Assembly: GCA_029248525.1 (NCBI GenBank)
Contig: JAQWJE010000035.1
Span: 96,978 to 160,977, forward strand
Reading direction: 5' to 3'
Source: Candidatus Binatia bacterium
Lineage (GTDB): Bacteria; Desulfobacterota; Binatia; UBA12015
DNA length: 64,000 nt
Position 1 is the stretch's first letter. Every line of letters begins with the position of its first letter. The notes beneath the pieces were generated by a model, which did not search any database, had not been told where the DNA came from, and saw only the letters and a program-made list of their open reading frames with translations. Positions 17,657 to 26,955 of the stretch are shown piece by piece. A program made the position numbers and the translations under genes.

Positions 17657-18373
17657 TCAGCTCCTTCGTGGGCGACCGGGCTGGGAGGGGGCTGTTCTTT
17701 CGGGCATCGCTGCGGCAAGAGATCGGGCCTGTCCATCCGATGAGTTTGCGAAGTTCTTCCGGAGCCGGTTGTAGTCGTCGTCGGATCGATTTTGCGAGAG
17801 TTTTTCCTTGCCCGACCATCGACGGACTTCCAGATCGATACCGACGATCGAGGACAGCAGGTTTTCCATCGCTGGCTCGGACCAATCCGGTCGCCAGGCA
17901 TCGATGCTATCGCCTTCCAGCAGCTGAGTGGTTCTATCGAGGATCTCGCGGAGCTGGTCGTGGTCGTGGATCACCGAGAGGGCGCCCTCGGCCAGAACGG
18001 CCTGATAGTTCCAGGTCGGGACCAACCCCGTTGAAAGGTAGTTGTTCGGCGATACGTAGGCGTGCGGGCCCAGAAAGAAAACGCTCGCCTCAATGCCTGT
18101 TGCCAGCGACCGTGCCAGAGGGCTGGCCCGCGCGATATGCCCGAGCAGATGCGCCGGGCTCGGACTTCCTTTCTGGAGGATAAACGGGGCCAAGCCGATC
18201 TCGATCCCGTTTTCGGGAAAACCAGAGCCCGTATTGCGGTCGAGCCCCGCGGCCGTTTTGTCGGCAGAAGATTTTCCGTCGCCGCGCGCAATCAACAACT
18301 GGCCGAACGGATTCTGTGTCAGGAATCCGGGGATTGCCGACTCCTCCATCTGAAAGCTTCGCGGCGTGTACAT
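17657..18373 (-). CDS. PaiB-family FMN-binding protein
   Basis: 238 residues of the FMN-binding negative transcriptional regulator family (PaiB). It starts MYTPRSFQMEE and shows PFGQLLIA, GHIARASPLARSL, FLGPHAYVSPNNY and TWNYQAVLAEGALSVIHDHD, matching the split-barrel flavin-binding fold of the family. B. subtilis PaiB is implicated in repression of sporulation and protease genes; a role here is not known. Its stop abuts that of the aldo/keto reductase (adjacent bases), and it lies 20 bp downstream of the giant secreted-protein gene in the same direction. Confidence 0.85.
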   Translation of the reverse strand: MYTPRSFQMEESAIPGFLTQNPFGQLLIARGDGKSSADKTAAGLDRNTGSGFPENGIEIGLAPFILQKGSPSPAHLLGHIARASPLARSLATGIEASVFFLGPHAYVSPNNYLSTGLVPTWNYQAVLAEGALSVIHDHDQLREILDRTTQLLEGDSIDAWRPDWSEPAMENLLSSIVGIDLEVRRWSGKEKLSQNRSDDDYNRLRKNFANSSDGQARSLAAAMPERTAPSQPGRPRRS

Positions 18374-18393
18374 CTGTCAGGACGTGCCTCTCG

Positions 18394-21300
18394 CTAGAAG
18401 ATGCACTCGCAGCCCGATGCGCTCGAGCAGGTGCCACCACAGATCGAACATGCTTCTCCGGTGCGGCACGTGGTCTCGCAGACACCCGCGGTGCAGGTGT
18501 CATTGGTGCACGCTTCTCCGTCGCAGCTGGCAGGACCGTCGGCTTTGTAGGAACAATCAGTGTCGCAGCAGGTGGCCCCGTCGCCATTGGCGGCGCCATC
18601 GTCACATTGCTCTCCTGACTCGATCGTCCCGTTGCCGCAGACAGGCGAAGGCGTTGGCGATGGCGTCGGTGTGGGGGTGGGTTGCGGGGTGGGGCAGGGG
18701 TCGTCGTCACAGCGGTTCGGAATGCAGTCGCCATCGCAATCCCCGGATTCCTGCCAGGGATCGAATAGATCGGGGCAGTTGTCGGTGTCGTCGGGCACCC
18801 CATCTCCATCGCGGTCTTGTATTTGCGGTCGCACCGCGGTGACGCTTGTGCCTTCACGACAGAACTGAATCCCCGAGCAATCGTCGCTACCGGCGCATAA
18901 TACGGTCGGGGCACTCACACAGGCGCCGGCAATGCAGGTCGTGCCTGTTGCGCATTCTGCATCCTCGCTGCAGGATTTCAGCGATGGTCCGCAGATGCCG
19001 GAACCGGCAACGGCGATGCCGCTGCTGTCGACCTCGATACCGAAGCATGCTTCGGTGCCCGCGCAGTCGCCGTCGTCATCGCAGGTGGTGGTGCTCGTCG
19101 TGCAGATGCCGGATTGGCAGGTCGCGGGGGCTACGGCCGTGCAGTCGCCGTTGTCGGTGCAAGGCACAGTCAGCGGGGCGCAGACCCCGGTTTCGCAAAC
19201 GGTCTCGGCCGGGCATCGATCGGATTGACCGGGTTCGTTCGGGTCGGGAGGGACGCAGCCGGCGGGAACCCGCAGCACACACGTTGCTGTGGCGACGTCG
19301 CAGATGGATCTGGGCCCCAGCGCGTCGCACTCGTTGCCGTCCTCGGTGCAGACAACCGGCGACTCGGTGTTGTCGAGGATCACGCAACGGCCGGCGGAAA
19401 TGGATCGCACGAAGCTCTCGTCGATTTCCACCAGAGGATCCACCAGCGCGTTGCCGGTGGAGGTGCCCAACCTTGCCGGCTCGGCATTGATAAGAGAACC
19501 GCCACCGCCGCCTTCGAGTGCAGCACAGAGATCCAGAACCTGAACGACGAGGCCGTTATCCCGACAATCTCCGTCGATGTCGGTGCCACCGTTGGTTCCC
19601 GCGCCCGCTTCATCGGTCTCCAGAGTGATGAAGCGGACCGAGGTTCCCTCGACCCGATGGGGGAAGCGCGGGTCGCACGCGGCCTCGGGGCACGGGCGGG
19701 CGGATTGGCCCGAGGATATCAGTGCTCCGGATTCGAGATCCCAGACCACCAGAACCTCGTCGCTCTGGTCCCCGTCGCTATTGAGGTCATTGCCGGACTC
19801 GGGCACGCGGAAGGCCAGCGGTTGCACCCATGCGCCGTTCGGACAGATACTGCGTTCGCCGAGCACGAGATCGGTTCCGGCGAAGCCCTCCATGTTCACT
19901 GTGACGCCGGGGCTGCCTGCTCCAAAGTTGGCGGACGCAACCACGTTGGTTCCGCCGACCCGAGAAGTGAACCCGGCTAAATTACCTGCAACCGCCACTT
20001 CGATCGTATCGCGTCGGGAGTTCCACCAGCCACCACTTCCGTCGGATGCGCGAAGCATGAGGACCTGGCTCTCCAGCAGGTCGTCGCCATCATGGTCGGT
20101 GCCATCGCCCTGTTCGGAAACCAGCGCGGCGACCATCGAGTCTGTCGCCACAATGCGTGTCGCGGCCACGCCAAGGTTTTGCGGACCTCCGACCGCGCTC
20201 CAGAGATAGGCGACCTCGTCGTCGGTGTCGCCGTCGGTGTTCAGATCCCCAACTCCCGGGCATATGCCGGCGAGACCGGTGTTCTCTGGCCGCAGGAAAG
20301 CGGCTCCCCCGGTAAAGGGTGCGACGGCGGTAGCCACGCAGATGGGGGTGACTTCGGGAATGAGCGCACCGAAATCGACCACTTCCAGAATCGTGCCGGA
20401 AGTGTCGTCGCCGTCGATGTCGTAGATCGGGTCAAAGGCGCCTGTTCCGCGCAGCGACAGATCCGCATGCTTCGGGTACAACAGCGTGCGGCCATCCGCG
20501 GTCAGCGCCGGGCGACCACCCGGGTCGGTGATTGCATAGGTAGCCCACGCGATCGAGCGGGTTTGTCCGGTTTCCAGATCGTGGCGGATCCATTCTCCGA
20601 ACCCGCCGGTATCGTTTAGGGCTCGGTCCGGCGGCAGAATCCCGGACTCTAAGGTGCCAAAGACGACCATGCGCCCGTCTGCGGAGATCACCGGATTCAG
20701 AGTCGGTGGGGGCATCGGGATAGCGGTGGCATCGATCACGCTGGCGCGCTGTGTGGTTCCGGTTTGCGTGTCGGTGACAAAGACGCCGGGGACGCCAGCC
20801 GAATCCATGTTGGATGCCTCGATCTGAAACGCGACTCGCTGACCGTCAGCCGAAATCGAGACACTGGAGGCGGGACCATTGCCGGCTTCCCCCTCGGCGT
20901 TGTTGGTGGCCGTCATGGTTGTATTCGTCGCGATGTCATGGACGCGTACGCGATCCCAGAAGATACCCTCCCCGGGTCTGGCTTCTTCGACCAGCGCAAC
21001 GAATTGTCCGTTCCCGGAAATCGCGACCTCTTTCATGACCGCTGTCAGGCCGAGGCCGAGAGAGTCGCTCTGCCAATGGGTTTGGTTGAGGGTGCGGTCG
21101 TGCACGATGGCTCGCGATCCGTTGAGGTAGGCGACGTAGCGGCCATCATCCGAGAGTTTCGGGGCGCGGCCGGCATCGATGAACTCGAGTCGGTCGGCCG
21201 TGGTATGCACAAAAATGCGCGAGGTGTTTGTGGTTGCACCTGGCAGCAATTCGGTCGAACCCGAAGCAAACGCACGCACGGAACCGTCCTTGTTCAGGGC

Positions 21301-23610
21301 CGGGCTTTCGGCGTCGTCGTCCGCCGGGTCTCCGGAGCCAGCGTAGCTCAGGATCTCCAGAAATCCTGTCAGTCCCTGGCGAAAGATCACGTGGGTGAAG
21401 TCCTCGTAAGGAGATCCGACGCCGGATGGATGGGAGGAAATCCATGCAAACGAGGTCCCGTCGCCCGAGATCGCTGCGTCTCGAGGCGTTCCAAAAAATG
21501 GAGGCAGTTGCGGCGCAGGGGGGGGCGGGACGGCGTTGGCGGTATCTTTGGCAAATCCCGCACTACCCGATTCAATGGTGCGGAAGAAAAGCAGGTCCCC
21601 GCGAAAGGCAATGCTCTGTCCATCGATCACGGGAGCTGGGTCCACGGCGCGGGACGACAGACCAGCGATCGAGACGGCGCCACCCTCGGCGGTGTTGCCG
21701 ATCTCAAAGACGCGGAGGACCGAGTCCATGCCGTCCAGATCACCATTCAGATCGCAATATTGTTCGGAAGGAAATCCGCTGCCGGCGGCGTCGGTCTTCT
21801 CCTCGTCCTGCAGAAAGGCCATTCGGTCGCCGTCGAGAGCGACCGCCGGGCTGCGGTAGCCGCCGCGGCGCACCATGGTGACCGCGCGTCCTTCGGCGGT
21901 CGCGTCAAATTCACCATCATCGCTGCAGGTCGCCGAGACGCCGAGTTGCTGGCCCAGACCGGTGCCTCGATCGCGAAAGACGATAATCGGGTCGATGGTA
22001 TCGCCGTCGCCATTGAGGTCGACCAGGTTGACTCCTTCGCGGACGATAAATGTACGTGCCGAATCACTTTCGAGGGCGCCGGCAAAGTCGACCAGATCGT
22101 TGGCCTCCATCGCCCAGCGCACACACAGGTCCTCACCGATGCCAGCGGGGCAGTCGGCGGTCTCATCGCAGCCGACCTCATCGATCTCGGCCTGACAAAA
22201 CCCTGCGGCAGAGTTCGCCGCGCGGGAGGTACGTCGGCGCATGGATCCACCCGAGGAGCCGACTTCCCGCTGCAGGCCGACCACACCGGCGGCCACGGCG
22301 AGCACCGGGTCGTAATTGGACCCACACACGTCGCCTGGGGCGATACAATCCGCATCCTCCGTGCAGGTGGTGGCGGGGTCGTCCACGCAGCTCTTCATGC
22401 AAGTACCCGCGGGACAGTCCGCCGCGCTGCCACCGAATTCGCAGAGTTCGCCGGCATTTTCGCCGCCATCGCAGGTGCCGTGTCTTCGTGCGAGCCGCAG
22501 CACCGAGGCTGTGGCGTCGGTTGTGCCAAAGAGTTCGAATACATCCCCGGCCGAGTCGGCAATCGCTGGCTCGAATACGGGTGGCAGTTCGCGCCCCGAG
22601 GGCGTCCAGGAGCTGACGAAGACGTCGCTTGCGAGATTGATCGGGAAGGGGGCCCGGACCCGGCCGCTGATCAGGCGCGGGATGGGCAGCGATGAAGTTT
22701 GCTGCAGCACGCCGGTCCAGTCGACGGGCAACAGCAAGTTGCCATTTTCGTCGGCCGCCATTCGAATCTCTGTTTCGATCGGATCGCAGACCTCGCCGCT
22801 GAAGCATGACTCTCGGAAGTCCAGAGCTTCCGGCAAGGCGACAAAGGTGGGGAAGATGGCATATTCTGCCGGAGACGCCGCGCAGGCACTCTCTGCCGGA
22901 TCAATCAATCGGTCGATACAGACAATCGGTGGCTCGCTGCCGTCAGCGATTTCTTTACAGATCGAATGATAACTCACGCTTGGGGCATCCCCCAACGAGC
23001 ATTCCACACCATCGGTGCCAGTCGTCAGATCCCGGACGGCGATTCGTGCGGGGCCTACCGGATTGGGTAGCTCATTTTCTTCGGGCCATTGGACGAGCAG
23101 GGCCCGGTTGCTGCCGTCGCCGGCGGCACTAATCGACAGGGCCAGCGAATCGCCACTGCCCCTCTCGATACAGGTGACGGTCTTTCCGCTGCAGACCGAG
23201 AGTTTGCTGGAGGGGCAGGATGCCTGAATCGTGACAAGTTCGGTTGTCGAGGTGCTCGGATAGGCGGTGATCGCCAGCGTGACCACATGATCTCCCCCGG
23301 TGGCGTTTTCGGCAAAGTCGCCGCCTTGGGTGGTGCAGACCGGCGGCGTGAGCTCCACGATCTCGCCGGGCGCGGCGAAGGGCTGGTTGGCGCTGCCTTC
23401 CGCGCCACCGAACAGCATTTGAACCCCCGGGATCACCTCGCAAGCAGCATCGGCAGCTCGCGGATTGAAAAGGCTGCCCGCAGCGATGCTGATCATGAGA
23501 ACCATCCAGCCCCTACGACTTCGCAAGCGGCTACCGTTTTGCGTGGCGGGTGACTGTCGTTGTTCGATCTGGATCATTTTTACGAGAATTCCCTTGGGGT
23601 TGCGGTTCAT
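18394..23610 (-). CDS. Giant secreted Cys-rich protein with propeller-like and TSP3 repeats
   Basis: 1738 residues. After an N-terminal basic stretch a hydrophobic segment (GWMVLMISIAAGSLF) ends with an AxA-like site before ACEV. Residues from about 650 to 1000 hold WD40-like/TolB-type strands (AISGDGTSFAW, SISADGQRVAFQ, VISADGRMVVFG). From about 1490 come tandem Cys motifs of the form CxxDxDC...CxxGxC (CTDNGDCTAVAPATCQSGIC, CSEDAECATGTTCIAGAC). Then a thrombospondin type 3 repeat (DRDGDGVPDDTDNCPD), a Thr/Pro/Ser linker, and a DUF4215-like CGNGTIESGEQCDDG with a final Cys cluster. Probably cell-surface or extracellular, calcium-binding. Function unknown. PaiB-like gene follows 20 bp downstream. 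Confidence 0.8.
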   Translation of the reverse strand: MNRNPKGILVKMIQIEQRQSPATQNGSRLRSRRGWMVLMISIAAGSLFNPRAADAACEVIPGVQMLFGGAEGSANQPFAAPGEIVELTPPVCTTQGGDFAENATGGDHVVTLAITAYPSTSTTELVTIQASCPSSKLSVCSGKTVTCIERGSGDSLALSISAAGDGSNRALLVQWPEENELPNPVGPARIAVRDLTTGTDGVECSLGDAPSVSYHSICKEIADGSEPPIVCIDRLIDPAESACAASPAEYAIFPTFVALPEALDFRESCFSGEVCDPIETEIRMAADENGNLLLPVDWTGVLQQTSSLPIPRLISGRVRAPFPINLASDVFVSSWTPSGRELPPVFEPAIADSAGDVFELFGTTDATASVLRLARRHGTCDGGENAGELCEFGGSAADCPAGTCMKSCVDDPATTCTEDADCIAPGDVCGSNYDPVLAVAAGVVGLQREVGSSGGSMRRRTSRAANSAAGFCQAEIDEVGCDETADCPAGIGEDLCVRWAMEANDLVDFAGALESDSARTFIVREGVNLVDLNGDGDTIDPIIVFRDRGTGLGQQLGVSATCSDDGEFDATAEGRAVTMVRRGGYRSPAVALDGDRMAFLQDEEKTDAAGSGFPSEQYCDLNGDLDGMDSVLRVFEIGNTAEGGAVSIAGLSSRAVDPAPVIDGQSIAFRGDLLFFRTIESGSAGFAKDTANAVPPPPAPQLPPFFGTPRDAAISGDGTSFAWISSHPSGVGSPYEDFTHVIFRQGLTGFLEILSYAGSGDPADDDAESPALNKDGSVRAFASGSTELLPGATTNTSRIFVHTTADRLEFIDAGRAPKLSDDGRYVAYLNGSRAIVHDRTLNQTHWQSDSLGLGLTAVMKEVAISGNGQFVALVEEARPGEGIFWDRVRVHDIATNTTMTATNNAEGEAGNGPASSVSISADGQRVAFQIEASNMDSAGVPGVFVTDTQTGTTQRASVIDATAIPMPPPTLNPVISADGRMVVFGTLESGILPPDRALNDTGGFGEWIRHDLETGQTRSIAWATYAITDPGGRPALTADGRTLLYPKHADLSLRGTGAFDPIYDIDGDDTSGTILEVVDFGALIPEVTPICVATAVAPFTGGAAFLRPENTGLAGICPGVGDLNTDGDTDDEVAYLWSAVGGPQNLGVAATRIVATDSMVAALVSEQGDGTDHDGDDLLESQVLMLRASDGSGGWWNSRRDTIEVAVAGNLAGFTSRVGGTNVVASANFGAGSPGVTVNMEGFAGTDLVLGERSICPNGAWVQPLAFRVPESGNDLNSDGDQSDEVLVVWDLESGALISSGQSARPCPEAACDPRFPHRVEGTSVRFITLETDEAGAGTNGGTDIDGDCRDNGLVVQVLDLCAALEGGGGGSLINAEPARLGTSTGNALVDPLVEIDESFVRSISAGRCVILDNTESPVVCTEDGNECDALGPRSICDVATATCVLRVPAGCVPPDPNEPGQSDRCPAETVCETGVCAPLTVPCTDNGDCTAVAPATCQSGICTTSTTTCDDDGDCAGTEACFGIEVDSSGIAVAGSGICGPSLKSCSEDAECATGTTCIAGACVSAPTVLCAGSDDCSGIQFCREGTSVTAVRPQIQDRDGDGVPDDTDNCPDLFDPWQESGDCDGDCIPNRCDDDPCPTPQPTPTPTPSPTPSPVCGNGTIESGEQCDDGAANGDGATCCDTDCSYKADGPASCDGEACTNDTCTAGVCETTCRTGEACSICGGTCSSASGCECIF

Positions 23611-23737
23611 GGACTCATTTAGTGATCTGGCACCGGCACGGGTGCTCGCCGCGAACGTGTGGTGCCCTATGGCAGACTACCTTGAGTCTGAGCCCGGGCG
23701 CTAGGAAAGTTTACCCTTCCTGATTCCACGGGTGGCC

Positions 23738-23758
23738 CTGAAAAAGTCCTGTTTTCAG
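23738..23758. promoter_or_regulatory. 21-bp inverted repeat in divergent intergenic region
   Basis: CTGAAAA and TTTTCAG form a perfect 7-bp inverted repeat around AGTCCTG, 63 bp upstream of the GAF-sigma54 activator start and within the 211-bp gap to the giant secreted-protein gene. It has the form of an operator; no regulator can be assigned. Confidence 0.3.
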
Positions 23759-23821
23759 AGGTTTGGATCTGTGGGTCCTCGTGGTAGGTCAGAGCGGGTC
23801 GCCGGAGGTCACCCGAGAACG

Positions 23822-25375
23822 ATGAGTCGCAATCCCGATCGCTACCGCATCCTGTACGAGCTTGGTCTGGCGTTCAGTTCCCGTATGGATCTGCACGAGT
23901 TGAGCAAGGTGATTATCGAGCGTTGCCGGGAGGTTTTTGACGCCGAGGGGGCCTCGCTTCTATTGCATGATGCCGACGCGAACGAGCTGTATTTTCCGTA
24001 TGTCGCCTCCGATAATCCTGAGGTTGTCGAGCGCCTTTCGGCATTGCGACTCGATGACGGCGTGGGTGTGGCCGGGGCGATCTTGCGTGAGGGCAAGGCG
24101 ATCCGGGTGGATGATGCCACCTCGAATCCGGATGTCGTGCGGCCCGCCGAGGTGATCGCAGGTCAGGTAACCGAGAGTTTGATCGGGGCTCCCTTGACCA
24201 GTCGCGACTGGACCATCGGGGTGATCGAGATCGTCAATCATCGCGATGGCCGGCCGTTTTCCGATGAGGATCTGGAATTGCTGGAGGCTCTGGCGGGCAT
24301 CATCAGCGTGGCGATCGAAAATACGTACCTGACCGAGGAATTGCAGCAGGACCGCGATCGTCTGGCCAACGAATTGGCGTCCGAAAAACGGATTCGTGCT
24401 CACGAGTCCGGCGGGTTTGGGGCGCTTTTGGGGGAAAGCAAGGCGATGAAGGAGACCTTCGCCCTGCTGGGGAGTGCTGCCGATGTTCCCATCTCGGTGC
24501 TGATCTACGGAGAAACGGGAACCGGCAAGGAGCTGGCCGCGCGCGGCCTGCACGACGTCGGCCCGCGGTCGAGCAAGCCCTTTATTGCAATCAATACCGC
24601 GGCACTCCCCGAGAACCTGCTGGAGAGCGAACTCTTCGGTCACAAGAAGGGGGCGTTTACCGGAGCGATACGTGACCGAGTCGGCGCCTTTGAGGCGGCT
24701 GACGGCGGAACGCTCTTTCTTGACGAAGTCGGCGAGATGCCGGCCGAAATGCAGGCCAAATTGCTACGCGTCCTGCAGGAAGGCGAGGTCGTGCCGGTGG
24801 GGGACCATCGCCCTCGCCGGATCAATACGCGCATCGTATCGGCGACCAACCGAAATCTGGAAGACGAGATTCGGGAAGGCCGATTTCGGGAGGATCTCTA
24901 CTACCGGCTGGCGACATTCCCGGTGGCTCTTCCTTCGCTGCGCGAGCGCAAGGACGATATCGGTGGGCTCGCCCATCATTTGTTGGTGCGTATCGGGGAG
25001 CGCTATGGCCGCACGCCACCGAGCCTGGCCGAAGACGGGTTGCAGTTGCTCGAGGGCTATAACTGGCCGGGCAATGTCCGCGAATTGGAAAACGAGCTGG
25101 AGCGGGCCTTCGCCTTGGTGGGGGCTGCGGGCCGGATCGGCGCGGAACATTTCTCGAACCGTTTGCGAGCCGCTGGCAGCGGAACCGGGGCAACCGTCCA
25201 TACGCCTTTGACGACAACGGATTTGCGCAAGGCGCGTGCGCAATTCGAAGCCGATTTCATTCACGGGGTGCTCGAGGAAAACGACGGGAACATCACCCAT
25301 ACTGCGGAAGCTCTGGGGCTCTCGCGGGTCGGCCTGCAAAAGAAGATCAAGGAATTGGGAGTCAGCGGCAGCTAG
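23822..25375 (+). CDS. Sigma-54-dependent activator with GAF sensor
   Basis: 517-residue bacterial enhancer-binding protein. An N-terminal GAF domain (about residues 15-165; VFDAEGASLLLHDADANELY, DDGVGVAGAILREGKAIRVD) senses an unknown small ligand. The AAA+ domain (about 205-430) has Walker A GETGTGKE, the sigma54-contacting KGAFTGA, Walker B GGTLFLDEVGE and an arginine-finger region REDLYYRL. A Fis-type helix-turn-helix closes the protein (NITHTAEALGLSRVGLQKKI). It drives open-complex formation by RNA polymerase with sigma54. The ATG at 23822 (MSRNPDRYRIL) directly precedes the GAF fold. It converges with lnt, overlapping by 4 bp. Confidence 0.92.
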   Translation: MSRNPDRYRILYELGLAFSSRMDLHELSKVIIERCREVFDAEGASLLLHDADANELYFPYVASDNPEVVERLSALRLDDGVGVAGAILREGKAIRVDDATSNPDVVRPAEVIAGQVTESLIGAPLTSRDWTIGVIEIVNHRDGRPFSDEDLELLEALAGIISVAIENTYLTEELQQDRDRLANELASEKRIRAHESGGFGALLGESKAMKETFALLGSAADVPISVLIYGETGTGKELAARGLHDVGPRSSKPFIAINTAALPENLLESELFGHKKGAFTGAIRDRVGAFEAADGGTLFLDEVGEMPAEMQAKLLRVLQEGEVVPVGDHRPRRINTRIVSATNRNLEDEIREGRFREDLYYRLATFPVALPSLRERKDDIGGLAHHLLVRIGERYGRTPPSLAEDGLQLLEGYNWPGNVRELENELERAFALVGAAGRIGAEHFSNRLRAAGSGTGATVHTPLTTTDLRKARAQFEADFIHGVLEENDGNITHTAEALGLSRVGLQKKIKELGVSGS

Positions 25376-26955
25376 CGGTAGGGGTTCGAGCGTTCGACCG
25401 TGGGGAAAGGGCGCCGCCAAAGTGCCAGCAGGACGACCAGCAAGCTGCCGGCCCCAAATAGATCTCCCCATCGCGAGTAGAATGTTTTCTCCCGAACTTC
25501 GGGGACTGCGGCACCTGCCCACCCGGGCTCTCCGATGGGCACCTGCGCCACGATCTGACCGGATGGGTCGATGATGGCTGACGGCCCGGAGGAAGAAGCG
25601 CGTACCAGCCATCGGCCGTGCTCGATCGCTCGCATGCGTGCGATCTGGAAAAGTCCCAGGGGACATCCGCTGTGAGGAAACCAGGCGTCGTTCGCCGGGT
25701 TGAGCAGCAATCCTGCACCGTTGTTTATATGTGCGCGCAGGATCCCCGGCACCATGATTTCGTTACAAATGGCCGGGCCCATCTGGCCCGCGGTGGTCGG
25801 TAGCAAGCCGTTTTTGATCCCTGTTGCATACGTCTGCGGGGCCGCACCAAGGTCGCGGCGAAGCAGGGCGCTGGAGTTGACCGGGAACCATTCCCCCAGC
25901 GGCAATAGCACCTGTTTGTCATAGGTGGCAGCGGGCCATTGTCCCGGGCCGAGCAGGAAGAGGCTGTTGGCCACCCCGCCGGAATCCAGCAGGCGGGGTC
26001 CACCGGCGACCAGCTCGGCACCGGCCAGCGGTGCGCGGAGCTGAAGATCGTTGCGCCACGGTCCATCCTGTTCGAGAAAGAAACCGAGTGAGGATTCCGG
26101 CCAGACGACCACATCCGGCTGGCTCTCCTCGACAGCGATTGCAGTCAGGTCCAGGTGGTTCTGAAGCCGTCGCCGGTGGTCGTCGGGGGCTCTCGCACGA
26201 TCCGGCGGCAATGCGGGTTGCACGATCGCGATGGTGCGCGGCGCCGCCTCTGGTTTGGCCGGGCGCGAGCCTCTCCCAAGGGCAAAGGCCACCAGGAAGG
26301 TCGCCGCAATGGCGGCGATGATCGCAGCGGGTCTGCGGGTCGTTCGACTTGCCTTGCTTTCCGGTGCGGGGAAGTTGCGGTGCAACCCCGCGCTCGACAG
26401 GGCGTCTCCGACCAGCAGGACTAGCGCCGTGTTGGTGGCCGCCACCAAAAAGGAGAGTCCGTAGACGCCGGTTACGCGTGCCATGCCGGCGAGTTCGCTC
26501 ATGTCCACCGTCGCCAGACCCGCGATCGCCCAGGGGTTTCCGGGAGGCAGCTCCACACGCGCCCATTCGGCCGCAGCCCACGCGGCCCCGGCCAGAATGG
26601 GCAGCCCCGCTCTATAGCGAACCGCCAGCGCGCGGAAGACCACGGCAAACAGGGCGTATTGCGGAACGGCGGTGAGCAACCCTGCACCCGCGAGAAGAAG
26701 CCACCCGGCAAGAAGGGATTGCTCGTGAAAGATCTCGACGGCAGGCGGCAGGCAGCGGCCGACAAAAAGGGTCATCACCAGAGCCCAAACGGCTCCGATT
26801 GCGCCGGCCTGCCGGGCCGTTCGGCATCGGCCGAGCACGGCCAGAAGCGGTGCCAGCCCGATCCAGATCAGAAACGGAAACGAAGTGGGGGGAAAGGCGG
26901 CGGCATAGAGGAGGGCAGAAAGGGCAACCATGCCTGCCCCGGCAAGACGGCTCAA
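25372..26955 (-). CDS. lnt: Apolipoprotein N-acyltransferase
   Basis: Inner-membrane enzyme that adds the third acyl chain to the N-terminal Cys of apolipoproteins. The first about 210 residues hold several transmembrane segments (LSALLYAAAFPPTSFPFLIW and following). The nitrilase-like domain then shows the catalytic triad: Glu in VVWPESSLGFF, Lys in TYDKQVLLPLGEW and Cys in GPAICNEI. 527 residues, usual length. Its ATG overlaps the stop of the upstream cyclase gene (ATGA), so it is translationally coupled to that regulator. Confidence 0.93.
   Translation of the reverse strand: MSRLAGAGMVALSALLYAAAFPPTSFPFLIWIGLAPLLAVLGRCRTARQAGAIGAVWALVMTLFVGRCLPPAVEIFHEQSLLAGWLLLAGAGLLTAVPQYALFAVVFRALAVRYRAGLPILAGAAWAAAEWARVELPPGNPWAIAGLATVDMSELAGMARVTGVYGLSFLVAATNTALVLLVGDALSSAGLHRNFPAPESKASRTTRRPAAIIAAIAATFLVAFALGRGSRPAKPEAAPRTIAIVQPALPPDRARAPDDHRRRLQNHLDLTAIAVEESQPDVVVWPESSLGFFLEQDGPWRNDLQLRAPLAGAELVAGGPRLLDSGGVANSLFLLGPGQWPAATYDKQVLLPLGEWFPVNSSALLRRDLGAAPQTYATGIKNGLLPTTAGQMGPAICNEIMVPGILRAHINNGAGLLLNPANDAWFPHSGCPLGLFQIARMRAIEHGRWLVRASSSGPSAIIDPSGQIVAQVPIGEPGWAGAAVPEVREKTFYSRWGDLFGAGSLLVVLLALWRRPFPTVERSNPYR

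Noticed and set aside
17657..18183. Arg-rich plus-strand open frame from within the aldo/keto reductase region
   Set aside because: Overlaps the aldo/keto reductase and PaiB genes out of frame; no homology features.
20764..22695. 643-residue plus-strand open frame
   Set aside because: Shadow of the giant secreted protein; Arg/Gly-biased sequence without motifs.
23628..23645. TGGCAC...TGC resembling a sigma54 -24/-12 promoter
   Set aside because: The GG to GC spacing is three bases too long for a sigma54 site.
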